Positions 12,008-22,105 of a stretch of DNA of 64,000 nt are shown here, one piece after another (the stretch's first letter is position 1; each line of letters opens with the position of its first letter). Location: contig CM071589.1 in assembly GCA_036429605.1 (NCBI GenBank), positions 2,480,001-2,544,000 on the forward strand, read 5' to 3'. Below the pieces are notes generated by a model. It had not been told where the DNA came from, did no database searches, and was given only the letters and a program-made list of their open reading frames with translations. Source of the DNA: Cladobotryum mycophilum. Its lineage: Eukaryota; Ascomycota; Sordariomycetes; Hypocreales; Hypocreaceae. The position numbers were made by a program, and so were the translations under genes.

Positions 12008-12499
12008 GGGTACGGCCGTGGGGGCTACGCGGGGGTGCCTGCGCCGAACGGTCTGCGCAAGGCCCGGAGCCTTGGGACAATGGCCATGGCGCAGCAGCAG
12101 CAGCAGCGGGAAAGGGAGAAGTCGTCGTTTGAGAGCGACTCTGGTCTGAGCATGAACATTCCCGTTGCGCTCAACGACGATGATTCACATCCCTATTTCC
12201 CCCCGCCTCCCACGGCAGCGATGAAGCGGTCCCATGTGCGGCAGGCCGCTCACCCGGTGGAGGAAATGCCACCATTACCTGTTTTTGTCTCTACTAAGCC
12301 GAAACCGCCTGTGGTGATACCGCCGCCGCCCCCATCTGAATTTGCGGCTCCGCCCACAAGTCCTCTGCCGGTAGGGAAGATTAAGCGTAAGACGCTGATG
12401 CAACGTATCGAAGGGTGGTGGGATTTGGAGCTGTTGGAGAAGAGACAGACCCTTTTTGGAAGGTCAGGATCTGTACGAAGAGGTATGAATAATGGATAA
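12008..12499 (+). other. In-frame open continuation of the MARVEL gene after its TGA
   Basis: The same frame as the MARVEL ORF stays open from 12008 to a TAA at 12497-12499. The encoded segment begins GYGRGGYAGVPAPNGLRKAR and includes a Gln run, Pro-rich stretches (PPLPVF, IPPPPPSEFAAPP) and a basic KIKRKTLMQRIEGWW segment, plausible as a cytosolic tail. Three explanations fit. First, a nonsense or base error at the TGA. Second, stop-codon readthrough. Third, a 42-nt intron from GTAATG at 11967 to the AG at 12007-12008, which keeps frame and removes the TGA, giving 341 residues. As a separate gene it would need an ATG at 12035, only 28 nt after the stop, which is unlikely. I favour one gene. 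Confidence 0.6.
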
Positions 12500-13161
12500 T
12501 GTTTTGGGACAAGGTCGAGCCAAGACTGTGGGTTCGGGATATGGGCAAGGGTAAGGGTAGGGATATATGGGCATGCATGGCAAGGTGGTAACCTGGAAGG
12601 GTATGGGTATAGGTAATTGGATTGGGAACTATTGGTAGATTGGTAAAACTCGAGTTTTTTTTCTGGGTCGGCTGATATTTGATTAAAAAGAATAATACAG
12701 AATTACTCATCTGAAATAAAGTAGCATAGATATGACGTTGATTGGCGATTTGATGGTGCGACACGTGAAGCTCACATCGGGGGTGAGATATTAAGATGCA
12801 GCACATATACGGGCCGAAAATGGTAATGGAGAACATGACCTACAAGAATGTTTGGCTTACGTAGGCTAGGGGACTTTGACTTGTGCTATGCACATTTTTG
12901 CACATTCTCTGGTCTGTTGTTTTATACTTGTGATTTGATCTGGCATCTTGAGTCAAGTTCGAGCATGCCCATCCAAGGGGTTCCGTATCGATTCCTCATC
13001 GTTCAAGACAAACATGGGGGAGAGGGAAGAGAAGTGATAGGCAAAAGCGGGCAAAGTCATGGGTGGCTGCCTTGAGTGCATCCCGCAGTTTCCTTGGCTG
13101 GCGTCCTGTGTGGATCCGCTTACTAATTGTCTTGGTTTGGCGTTGGGCCAAAATCCAAAGG

Positions 13162-13185
13162 CCCATTCCCATTCCCATTCCCATG
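13162..13185 (+). repeat. Short (CCCATT)n array
   Basis: Four head-to-tail hexamers, the last ending in G, inside the intergenic region. It looks like simple sequence; it is not the fungal telomere repeat TTAGGG or its complement. Confidence 0.7.
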
Positions 13186-13320
13186 CCATCTATCCCTGAG
13201 AGAAACGGCTCAACTGCCGAGCTGATTGGTGTGTGTACTCACTCGCCTTCGGATTTCCAATTCATTTTCATCCCTTTGCTTCACAGTTCAAGGAAACGCG
13301 GGATCGGAAGATATTTTCCT

Positions 13321-13357
13321 TTTTTCTTTTTCTTTTCTTTTCTTTTCTTTTCTTTTC
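13321..13357 (+). repeat. (TTTTC)n microsatellite
   Basis: Tract of T4-5C units in the leader of the transcription factor gene, typical pyrimidine-rich fungal 5' UTR sequence. Confidence 0.7.
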
Positions 13358-13489
13358 AAGCTTCAAGTAATCAGACAAGAAAACATTCAAGATTTTTAAT
13401 CGCCTGAGGAACCTGCACCCTCCCCCCAAATCTTGCTGACTGATTGATTAATCTACTATTTTGGTAGCAACCCCCCCAAAAAATACACA

Positions 13490-15300
13490 ATGTCGTCGTT
13501 GAGACATCTTTTGTCCGCCAAGGTCCGCTCCCAGTCGGGTTGCTACACGTGTAGGCTGAGGCGCAAAAAGTGCGATGAGCGTCGCCCAGAGTGCCACTCG
13601 TGCGCGGCGCTGGAGATTACCTGCTATTTCGAGGACGCGAAGCCGGATTGGATGGACGGCGGGCCGAGGCAGAAGGAGATGGCCGAATTCGTCAAGCAGC
13701 AGGTGAAGAAGCAGGCCAGCCAGAGGAGGGACCGCAAGTACCTCGAGCTGCTGGAGGCGGGCACCAGAAAGGTCAACCTCAACGGCAGCGATGATGCCGC
13801 CGCCGCTGTCGTCGTCGTTGACAGCAGCGATAAGGGCTATGCGAGCACCTCGGCGCCGTCGACAAAGGAGTCGCCCGTCAGTAACATCTCATCTAGCGTC
13901 AATGGCGGTGGTTCGCCACCCGAGGCGCCCTGGCACAGTCAGAGCCTTGCGCGCGAGGAGGAGGATTTCCACGACATGGGAAGTCAGGCAAATGTTCATT
14001 ACACGTGCATCTACCTGGATTACATCTTCCCTCACATGTTTCCGCACTATCGACCTCATCTCCTGGGCGGCGGTCGTGGCTGGGTGCTCGACGTGCTCAG
14101 GTCCAATGACAAATCGCTCTACTACATCACCATGTCTCTGGCCGCTTACTACTTTGCCATTATACTCTCCAGCAGGGAACCCGGTCATTCGCCATGCATA
14201 CGGAAGATGAACTCCCAGCTGCAGAGCCAAATGGAGATGGGTCTGCGGGAGCTTCAGAGGGAAGTCAGCTCACTCGGCGACATCAAGAGTGATCCCAAGG
14301 ACGGCCTCAAGGTCATGGAGAGCATCATCCAGCTGCTTATCTTCGAAGTCGCCGCCGGTAACAGAGAGAACTGGAAGGTTCATCTTGATGCCGCCATCGC
14401 CCTGTTTTGTCAGATTCTTACCAGCCCAGAAGACTGGACCGACATGCTGCGGGGCTTACAAACCAACATCTGGCCGCCCCCAGATATGGGTATCAATAGG
14501 CCATGGAGCACCAACCAGGCTGCCTGCCGATTTTACACCGCCAACCTTCTCTATGTTGACGTATTGTCGAGCGTAACACTCGGCTGCGCACCGCGATTGC
14601 GCAATTACCAGGCCACCATCATCCCGGGCTGTGTCGGCCAAGACTGGCTGGAAGCATCGTTTGCGCCAGGGCCTCTGCGCATGGAAGAATTCCGTGGGCT
14701 GCACAACTGGGTGATACAGGTCATTGGCGATATTTCGAGCCTGTATGCGTGGAAGAAGGCCCAGAGCCAGGCCGGCTCGCTGTCGATAAACGAGCTCATT
14801 ACGCGTGGGCAGGTTTTATCAGAAGCCATCAAGGGCTGCCTGCAGCTCATTGAAGGATCCTGCCCCCTCCACAGGACACTCTGGGATACGTCATCTCGGT
14901 GCCCACGATGCACGAACAGCCCTCGTATGCTATGCACAACATTATTTGGCTAAACGCGGCGCTTATATACCTAAACACGGTCATCTCAGGCTGGCAGCCG
15001 TCCAGCCCCGAAATCCAATGCTGCGTCACCAAGACCACGGACCTTTTATACAATCTCCCCAAGGGAACATGTCTCGGCGCGCTGGCGTTTCCGTTTTGCG
15101 TGGCGGGATGCCTCGCATCGCCGGAGGACGAGCATAAATACCGAGAGATGGTGACCAAGCTGGGCCCGATGCAGGCATTCGGGACGGTAAAAGTGGCCCT
15201 GGATGTTATCGAGGAGGTTTGGGCTCGCCGGCCGCTTGACGAGAGCTGGGACGTGGCGCAGTGCATGAATATTCAGGGACATGGAGTTTTGCTGGTATGA
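13490..15300 (+). CDS. Zn2Cys6 transcription factor with fungal-specific C-terminal domain (frame-broken)
   Basis: Nuclear zinc binuclear-cluster regulator. The cluster is at residues 18-46 with spacing C-x2-C-x6-C-x6-C-x2-C-x6-C, beginning GCYTCRLRRKKCDERRPEC. A basic, charged linker and an Ala/Ser-rich stretch follow, then a long helical region like the fungal-specific factor domains (YTCIYLDYIFPHMFPHYRPH near residue 170). No intron is needed. As written the frame stops at 14953, but the family-like C-terminus (FGTVKVALDVIEEVWARRPL) continues in another frame to 15300. One missing C in the C5 run at 14863-14867 explains the break and gives 603 residues. An intron from a weak GTTTTA donor is an alternative but would delete a conserved-looking helix. 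Target genes are unknown. It lies 5 kb from the thioesterase-like gene, so it is a possible but unproven cluster regulator. Confidence 0.85.
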
Positions 15301-15775
15301 TACCCCTCTGTGCAGCAGCGGCATGGATATGGAGTTTTGTGGTTGAGGGGGACGGGGATGAGGAAAGGTGAATTTGTAATTGCGCATCTTTGGCAGCATC
15401 CAGGTCGGTCCCTTTCTTATTATTTCTTGGATATTTGCTTTGGGGCATATGGACCGCTTATTTAACACGGTTACGTTGGAACAACTATTTTTCTCATACA
15501 AATTCTTTTCTGGTACAGTTGGCAACACCTCAAATTTTATTGAGAATCATAGTTAAATGTTCAAATAAAACAAACTGAGAAAGAAGAGCTTGATTCTATA
15601 TTATTGAACGATGCTTCAATGTGGTAGTGATGTACTTGAGTGGAGTTTGTCCGACAGGAGCATATTTCTTTCCCTATGGATCTCGTGGCGTGAACATTAT
15701 TCTTTCAATATTGTACTAGGTGCGTTTGACAATACTGATATTATTTATGTAATAAGTCGTATAATGATTTGTTTT
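15301..15775. other. Convergent 3' region, AT-rich
   Basis: These 475 AT-rich nt lie between the tail-to-tail transcription factor and copper transporter genes. I see no ORF or structure beyond expected 3' untranslated sequence. Confidence 0.5.
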
Positions 15776-16638
15776 TTAACCACAGCAGACGGTGGCCTCT
15801 TGAGCAGCGCTTGTTTGCTGGCCGCTTCGGTGAGGGTCAGCATGAAATCAACATTAAAGGGGGAGGGAGGGGGAGATGTAAGACTCACCCGACGGGCAAC
15901 TGCTCCCAGTGGAAGATGAAGGAGCCGAGATAAGCACCGATGAAGATGCAGATGATGATATAGCCATTATAATACATGGCCAGCAACATGATAAAGTACG
16001 CCACCGCAAACTGCACCATGTGCAACAGCGCACGAATAGCCTGCTGGAAGACGCTCGGCCTGAAGGGCGGGATCACGGCACAGGCTGCTGCGGCACCACT
16101 GCTGCGCTCGCCACCCTCGGGTGGGGTGATGATGGCCTTGGAGGAGGAGGAGGGGCTGATGGACGTTTGGTGCTTGGCGACGTGCTGGTTGATGATGTGG
16201 CGGTCGAATTCCTTGACGGCGCGGCGGAGGAACTCGAGGGCGATGACGAGGCAGATGGTACCGATGCAGGAGCCGGCGAACATGCCGTTGGAGGTGATGT
16301 GCCATGATTTGGAGATGAAGCAGGCGTCTTTGACGTTCCAGTTCCAGAGCATCTGTGGTGCGAGGATTAGGTCGGTTTATATGACATGGCGATAAAGAGG
16401 AGGAGAGGTAGGAGAAGGGGGAGGAGGAGAAGGAGAGAAGGGGGGATGTGGTGGTGGAGGAGAGTGAGCTTCTTACGGAGATTTTGCAATTGCCTCCCAT
16501 GTCCATACCACCGTGGCCCATACCGCCCATATCCATCGCTGAAGAGGTGGATGCAGGCATCTCCATGGTCATTGTACCGGCCATTGTGTGTGCTGCCATG
16601 GTGCCCGAGGGCGTTTCCATGTCCATGCTCATGTCCAT
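15776..16638 (-). CDS. Ctr-family copper transporter
   Basis: Trimeric Cu(I) channel subunit of the Ctr family, at the plasma or vacuolar membrane. Three exons on the minus strand: 16638-16477, 16352-15889 and 15824-15776, coding 224 residues. The N-terminus is a Met-rich copper-binding region (MDMSMDME, then MDMGGMGHGGMDMGGNCKIS), followed by MLWNWN at the first membrane helix. Helix 2 carries the MxxxM motif (MLLAM) and helix 3 the GxxxG packing motif (GAYLG). The short last exon ends in VCCG, a cysteine pair where copper is passed on in this family; I chose its acceptor (CCGAAG) because it keeps frame and gives that ending. Between helices 1 and 2 is a Ser-rich cytosolic loop of about 60 residues. 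Low-affinity Ctr2-like or high-affinity Ctr cannot be decided here. Confidence 0.93.
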
Positions 16639-17883
16639 GCTGGGGCGATTACTGTGGGATGGAAGTAGGTGAGTGATGACCTGGAATGAGATTGTCGAGT
16701 CGTCGTTGAAAAAAAAAGTCTGGGGTTTGTCTGGGGAAAAGGTCAAGCTTTTTGAGCCTAGTCCTACTGAATTACTCCTTCCTGAGTTAGAGGAAGAACA
16801 CAAGTATAAGGGGGAGGGAGTAAAAGGTCAAGATTTTTCAGATGATGGCATGCCGGCGTCTTTTTATTACACACATGACCATGGCTTTAAGCTTTTGGTG
16901 AGAAGGTTAACGGAGATCCATGCCACATGGCGGTGGATCTCTAGTTGCGCGGGAGATGGCAAGAGCAGTAATTGGATGCCACTTCTTGGCGAGACAAATG
17001 AGCAAGATACTTATTTTTTTTATATATATTTTATTCTATTTTAAGTGATTGAGGAGACCACAACTATCGAATTGGGGCTGTTGGCTCAGAATGTTTCTGT
17101 AGGTCAAGTTGCCAAGGGGATGCAGGATGGAGCACGTTTGAGCAAGTTAACTTGGGCTACCTAGGCGGCAGGTTTTGACAGTAGAGATCGGGTAACCGAT
17201 AAGGTAAAGGAAACGGTTATCGTATATCCGATCTCCAGTTTGTGGCTTAATAACAAGATATACTACCAAGGTAGTAGTAATTAAACATGCGAGTTATTAC
17301 GAGTGGGTAGGATGCTTTTATTCCATGGTCGGAGGAGGAAGTGCATCGCCAGTGGCATCGGTTCCTGGGTCTTGTCTGGCAAACGTTTCCAAGCTGCAGC
17401 TGTGAATATGTGTTACTAGGATTAAATAGTTGATGGCCCTAGAAATCAGGAAATAAATCATGGTTGTTTTATTGCATAAAGAAGAAGAAGAAGAAGAAGA
17501 AGTCTGCTTTGCCTCTGCTCAATGCACCACACCCACACCCACCACCCACCACCAGCCATAGACTTTCACAACATCACCATCAGTCAACTATCAGTAAACA
17601 CGAGTAAGTTATATCTTTTACTGCAAACCAGCCAGTTTCAAAATATCTGACACAGAAACCCAGTGCCAGGAGAAAGTGAATTCCGAGCATTGACACTCTG
17701 TGCTCGTGTCCTGGCAGAAAAGGAAACCCAGGACGAATGCCGCAGCGACAAGCCAAGGAGGGGGAAGAAGAGAATTCGGAGAAGACGAGGTCGCGGGACA
17801 ACAACCAACGGGAATAAGACCATTGCCTGTCAATATGTATGAACCTCCATGTTCTTGGTTATTTTGAGAATTCCCTCCATTGC
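16639..17883. other. Intergenic region with (GAA)n tract
   Basis: About 1.2 kb upstream of the copper transporter. It contains a (GAA)7 microsatellite at 17481-17502. The overlapping short frames near 17580-17830 on the minus strand include hydrophobic stretches but no consistent gene. No copper-response element could be called with confidence. Confidence 0.45.
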
Positions 17884-18315
17884 TCAGCGCTGACAGACTG
17901 GTGCCAGTGCTATCGGCCTGGCCACAGACAGTGTCATTGTCGTGCCCAGGGCCAAGACCAGAGAGACGGCCTCATCCGCAATAAAAGGGAATACATTCTG
18001 CGTAATCGGAGAGACAATCTCTTGAACCAGCTGCAAATCCAACTGCAACTCCAACAGCCCAATAGTAGTCAAGATGAAAGTGGTGCCAGCGAACAGCCCA
18101 AGGGCAAAGACGGGCGCAAGAATGGGGATAAAGAAAAAGGGATTCCGAACAAGTAAACCGCGGAAACTGACAGGATGAGAAAAGCCGCAGCAAATGATGG
18201 GGTTAGAAAGGGCTTGACAGACTTGCTAGTTTGCGTTGGCGGGATGAAAGATTCTAGACCATGATACAGGACTCTGTTCTTAAAACATGAGAAGACAAAC
18301 TTGATATTGTGACAT
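17884..18315 (-). CDS. Possible small membrane protein (tentative two-exon model)
   Basis: On the minus strand an open frame from 18225 to a TGA at 17884-17886 encodes about 113 residues with three hydrophobic stretches (FFFIPILAPVFALGLFAGTT, FILTTIGLLEL and EAVSLVLALGTTMTLSV). It has no early ATG of its own. A possible first exon at 18315-18301 (ATG TCA CAA TAT CAA) would join through a 75-nt intron with a weak GTTTGT donor and a CTAG acceptor, giving 118 residues. I do not recognise the family. It could equally be the remnant of a larger membrane protein gene. Treat as hypothetical. Confidence 0.3.
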
Positions 18316-18551
18316 AGTATGTTAGCTTCTCAATATAAACAATACCAAGATACCTTTGCCAACAGGTGAGACGCAAATTATAGCTACATGAGCTGCCTCG
18401 TCATGTCATAGCCAAAGCCAACCGTGTAGTAGTATACGGTGTAAAGGTTGCTGATAATCGTCAAATCAATATAAGACGCAAATAACCCCGAGTCAATGCA
18501 TTATTTAGCATTAGAATCATTATCTAGCAGTTTTTAAAAGGGCTTAGCAAG

Positions 18552-18570
18552 CCCCCCCCCCCCCCCCCCC
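18552..18570 (+). repeat. C19 homopolymer
   Basis: An uninterrupted run of 19 C residues followed by AATTTTT in non-coding sequence. Its true length is uncertain for any sequencing method. Confidence 0.8.
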
Positions 18571-18748
18571 AATTTTTCTTTTCCTACACCCCCAAACTCC
18601 CCCTTGTCTTCTCAAACCTCCCAATGCGTTTGCCTTTTCCTGAATGCTTCCCATATTGATCCTGGATAGTCACCCGTTCCGAAAGTTGGGCCGACTTGAT
18701 AAAACACACTCAAAGCAGTGGCTTGGCATTCCTTTCTTTTCTTAGGAA

Positions 18749-19272
18749 TCAACTCTTGGGGGACAGCGCGCTGGAGCTAGAGCTGGAGGTAGAGCTCTTG
18801 CTACGCTTAGTAGCGGTAGCAGCTTCGGGGACGTCCTCGACGTGAGAAATCTCCAGCTCCAGAGCAGGATGTTGCTGCTGCTGCTGCTGCTGCTGCTGAG
18901 GGACAAAGACGGTAGGCGGTAAGATGTAGTGCTGTTCATGAGCGGAAGTCGGCTGCTCTGCGGGAGGAGAAGCGACGGATGGCGCAGGAGGGGCCGCGTC
19001 GCTGGAAGAAGAGACCTCGGCGAGGGCCTGGGCGATCTCTGTAGCGATGGCAGCGGTTTCGGCATCGTTGTTGGCGGCGGCAGCGGGATTACCTCCTCCT
19101 CCTTCAGTCGTGTTGATGGCCCTATATAGGTTTTGGAACATAACCAGTAAGAAAAGCATGTACACAACCGAGAAGGAAGGGGTTGGTGTTCTCAAACGTA
19201 CTGCTGAGGAGGAGTAGCCGGACGCTCCTGATGGGTATCGGCGCCAGACTTCTTGGACATGCAGCAACCCAT
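18749..19272 (-). CDS. Small protein with N-myristoylation/palmitoylation signal and poly-Gln
   Basis: Two exons on the minus strand, 19272-19202 and 19121-18749, code 147 residues; the 80-nt intron has GTACGT and ATAG borders. The N-terminus MGCCMSKKSG fits a myristoylation signal (Gly2) with palmitoylatable Cys3 and Cys4, as in LAMTOR1 and other membrane-tethered proteins. The middle is acidic and Ala-rich and could form a helix (AIATEIAQALAEVSSSS). A Gln9 run follows, then an EISHVEDVP segment and a Ser-rich tail. I cannot assign a family; the start resembles LAMTOR1-type anchors but the rest does not clearly match. Low-complexity content makes orthology hard to judge. Membrane association is predicted from the N-terminus only. 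Confidence 0.7.
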
Positions 19273-20639
19273 GATGATGGAAACTAGGACTCGTTGCTGG
19301 TAGTGATGATTTTTTTTTTTTCAAAAAGTTGATGATGTGCTTTTGTGAGAGAGCTGAGTAGGATATTTCCCTCATGGAAGAGCAAGTGGGGACGTTTTCT
19401 CTTGTTTGTTTTTTCTCGCCTGTGGGAAGAAGAGGAAGAGGAAGAAGTGCCAGTCCATGGGGGTGACGGTTGGCAAACAAATGTTTGGCAGCTGTACGAC
19501 ACTGATGGCACCTGTCAGTCACTCACCTGCCAGTTTGCATTCGCCATTGTTTACACAAACTGCAAACAACTAACCGATAAGGCCATTGTAGCAGATTAAT
19601 CATTTCTCAAGATGTAAACGCTACAGATATCTGGTATAAGCAACGTGAAGCCTAAGATATCGCTATTCCTAACCATGTTAAGATGGTGGTAGCACAAGCG
19701 TTCAATCTCCATCAGAGACATTGATCAACTGTCTGGTGAAAACGTTTCAAGTCAACTTTATCAGCCATAAATTATGTTATTATTTTTTATTTATTAAATC
19801 CTCAAGTCATCTATTCAACAAACCAAACTAAATCACTCTACGAAAACTACTAATTGCTCACTCGGTACTGCATTCACATCCGTGTGCATCCGAGTCAACA
19901 TGCAAGGTAAGCCTTTCAATAGTGGTAAAGTTACATTGTCAATGTCCGTATCTATTTTCTCTATACCCGGTAGCACTTGAGATGTATAATCTTTTCCAGC
20001 ATGTCTAGCCATTACCCTCATTTCTGTTAATTCCTTTCATTACTCTTGATTCGTCGTGTTTGTTAATCTTGATGGTTACCCTAGACCCCCCATCGTTCTC
20101 CTCGATTCCTCTATCTTTCTTTGATTCATTTCTTTACTTTTTACAGTTTTATCATTCACTACAGTGTCTTACCCCCATGCTCATGGCATTCACTCACACC
20201 CTTTGTCAAGTAGTCTACCGCTTTAGACCAGACGCATCTGTTACGGGTCGGCAACATCGGGTACCTGTATTATGTATCTCCACCTCTATTATAGATTAGT
20301 AGCTGATGCATGGATCTATGCCTCATTAGTCCCTGTTCATCGATGCTGCGCCAGAATGCTACCTCTCTACTAGGTAGTAGGTACTGTTGGTTTCATCATC
20401 CATCATCCATCATCCGAATATCCATATTAAAAAGAGGAAATACCGAGGTTCACATGTAGTTGCATCCAAGGTAAGCACGGATCCACGTTGTTCCAGCATT
20501 TCTACGTTTGCTATAACTACCTTATCCAACCATCCATTCACAGGTGTTTCATGCCAGGTCCACTGCTTTTTTCTTAGTAGTTCTGCTGTTTAACTCCACA
20601 GTTCTCTCTATCTATCAATTACCCCAAGAAATCTTTACC
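19273..20639. other. Intergenic region, left border of the polyketide cluster
   Basis: About 1.4 kb between the divergent MGCC gene and the thioesterase-like gene. AT-rich with a short CATCATC repeat at about 20396-20413. The plus-strand frames are short and lack recognisable domains. This is the promoter side of the first cluster gene. Confidence 0.45.
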
Positions 20640-21698
20640 ATGGCGTCAGATAGGCCGGCTGCACCCCGCGTGCTCTTCTCCAACGCCACAAAGGTGGAGA
20701 AGCTTGATTCACACACCTACAAGGTGAACCTCGACGAAGCCTTTTGCATCGGCAAGGTCCCCAATGGCGGCTACACATCCTCGTGTATGCTCGCCGCCGC
20801 CAGCGCCCACCTCTCTTCTCGCGACCAGCCCGACACCCTCACCGCGCACTTCGAGTACCCGAACAGGACGTCTGCCGGACCCGCCGTTGTCGTCATCGAG
20901 GACGTGAAGCTGGGCAAACAGGTTTCCACACTCCATCTAACGCTCTGGCAGGGCGGACTCCTGGACAAGGCGCCATGGATCACCCCCTCTGTCTCGCGCC
21001 GCACCGTGCTCGCCTACGCAAACCACATCAATCTGCGGACGTTTGAGGGCCTCTCGCTACCGACGGGCTACGAGGGGACAGAAGCTGCCGAGCTTCCCCC
21101 GGTGCCGGAATTCGAGCTGCTCAAGAAGAATGGCGCTGACGACACGTGGGAGGAGCAGAAACTACCAAAGGCCGCTGCCGTCCAGGGATCGCTGCGCAAC
21201 TGGCGCTTCTTCCTGCCCCGCAAGGGCCCCTTGGCACCGGGCGTGCTGGACATGTGGATCTCGCTGGCGAGCGGGGAGCCCATCACGCAAACCACCCTGC
21301 CCTACGTGGCAGATTCGTTTCCTTTCAACCTGCACACGTTCCTCGCAGCGCCCGAGTTGCGTGCCCTCTTGGAAGCGCCGCCCGCGGACAAGGAGGAGGA
21401 TACCAAAACCAAGGATGCCCGGACGGACGTGGCTAAGAAGAACGAGGAGCGCGCGGCTCTGTGGTTCCCCACGGTAGTGATGAACCTGGACATGAAGTCG
21501 GCCCTCCCGGAAGAAGGCGTCGAGTGGCTGGCCGTGCGAGTCACGTCGAAGCAGATCAAGGACGGCAAGTTTGATCTCGATGTGCTGATTAGAGACGAGG
21601 ACGGCGATATAATCGCGTTAAGTCACCATGTCGCCATGATCCTTAGCATTGAGAGGAACACGGGGAAGAAGAGCTCTGTACCCAAGGCCTCTTTGTAA
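20640..21698 (+). CDS. Thioesterase-like (double hot-dog) protein
   Basis: Intronless gene for 352 residues, resembling the fungal thioesterase-like/acyl-CoA thioesterase superfamily of tandem hot-dog folds. The N-terminal half has the usual LDEAFCIGKVPNGGYTSSCM and TAHFEYPNRTSAGPAVVVIE segments. The C-terminal half ends with VRVTSKQIKDGKFDLDVLIR and DGDIIALSHHVAMIL, the second hot-dog strand set. A Lys/Asp/Glu-rich loop near residues 250-275 links the halves. The start at 20640 (TTACCATGGCG) was preferred over an upstream in-frame ATG at 20544 in the leader. It is tail-to-tail with the PKS, 407 nt away. The PKS has no thioesterase domain, so this protein may hydrolyse or edit its thioester; that role is inferred from position, and a fatty acyl-CoA substrate is the alternative. 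Confidence 0.8.
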   Translation: MASDRPAAPRVLFSNATKVEKLDSHTYKVNLDEAFCIGKVPNGGYTSSCMLAAASAHLSSRDQPDTLTAHFEYPNRTSAGPAVVVIEDVKLGKQVSTLHLTLWQGGLLDKAPWITPSVSRRTVLAYANHINLRTFEGLSLPTGYEGTEAAELPPVPEFELLKKNGADDTWEEQKLPKAAAVQGSLRNWRFFLPRKGPLAPGVLDMWISLASGEPITQTTLPYVADSFPFNLHTFLAAPELRALLEAPPADKEEDTKTKDARTDVAKKNEERAALWFPTVVMNLDMKSALPEEGVEWLAVRVTSKQIKDGKFDLDVLIRDEDGDIIALSHHVAMILSIERNTGKKSSVPKASL

Positions 21699-22105
21699 GA
21701 AATTGTAACTATCGGACGTAAGGGATTCTTGATTAGAATCCGACTATTTTGCTTCTTGAATTAAATGTGTATTTTTCTAGATGGTTTTTCTGCTTACTGG
21801 ATGCGTCTTTGAAATGACTTTGGTCTAGCATAATTAGGACACGTTAATGTGACCACGTCTTGCATTGAGGGATGAGAAATGTTACCAAAATTAAAGACTT
21901 ATGTCTAAAATTGCATCGACTATCTAAACTTGCAACATATATGAACAAAAATGATTCTACAAGACAAAACATCTAAACGGTAGCTCTATCATCTGACATG
22001 GAAGAAACATCTAGCCGAGAGACTCCTCATTAACTTACATCCCGCTTTCCAGATTGTAATCTATATAGATTCCATCCTAATACATCTGTTCCAGGTCCTT
22101 ACTGT
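21699..22105. other. Convergent 3' region, thioesterase-like gene / PKS
   Basis: AT-rich 407 nt between the stops of two converging genes. No ORF; expected to hold both polyadenylation regions. Confidence 0.5.

Larger units (their letters stand above)
12500..13489. other. Intergenic region with simple repeats
   Basis: About 1 kb between the MARVEL gene and the Zn2Cys6 factor. It holds four copies of CCCATT (last one CCCATG) at 13162-13185 and a (TTTTC)n tract at 13321-13357 just upstream of the factor's start. A C7A6 run lies at about 13471-13483. No credible gene. Confidence 0.5.

Noticed and set aside
12035..12499. Separate gene downstream of the MARVEL gene
   Set aside because: It is in the same frame, begins 28 nt after the stop with no promoter space, and its coding-like composition continues upstream of its ATG to the TGA.
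14815..14876. Intron to explain the frame change in the Zn2Cys6 factor
   Set aside because: The only donor is GTTTTA, a poor match, and it would remove a helix that looks conserved; one missing C in a C5 run is simpler and matches the pattern in three other genes.
15967..16803. Long ORF antisense-frame to the copper transporter (His/Arg/Gln-rich)
   Set aside because: Shifted frame of Ctr exons 1 and 2; the true frame has Met motifs and membrane helices.
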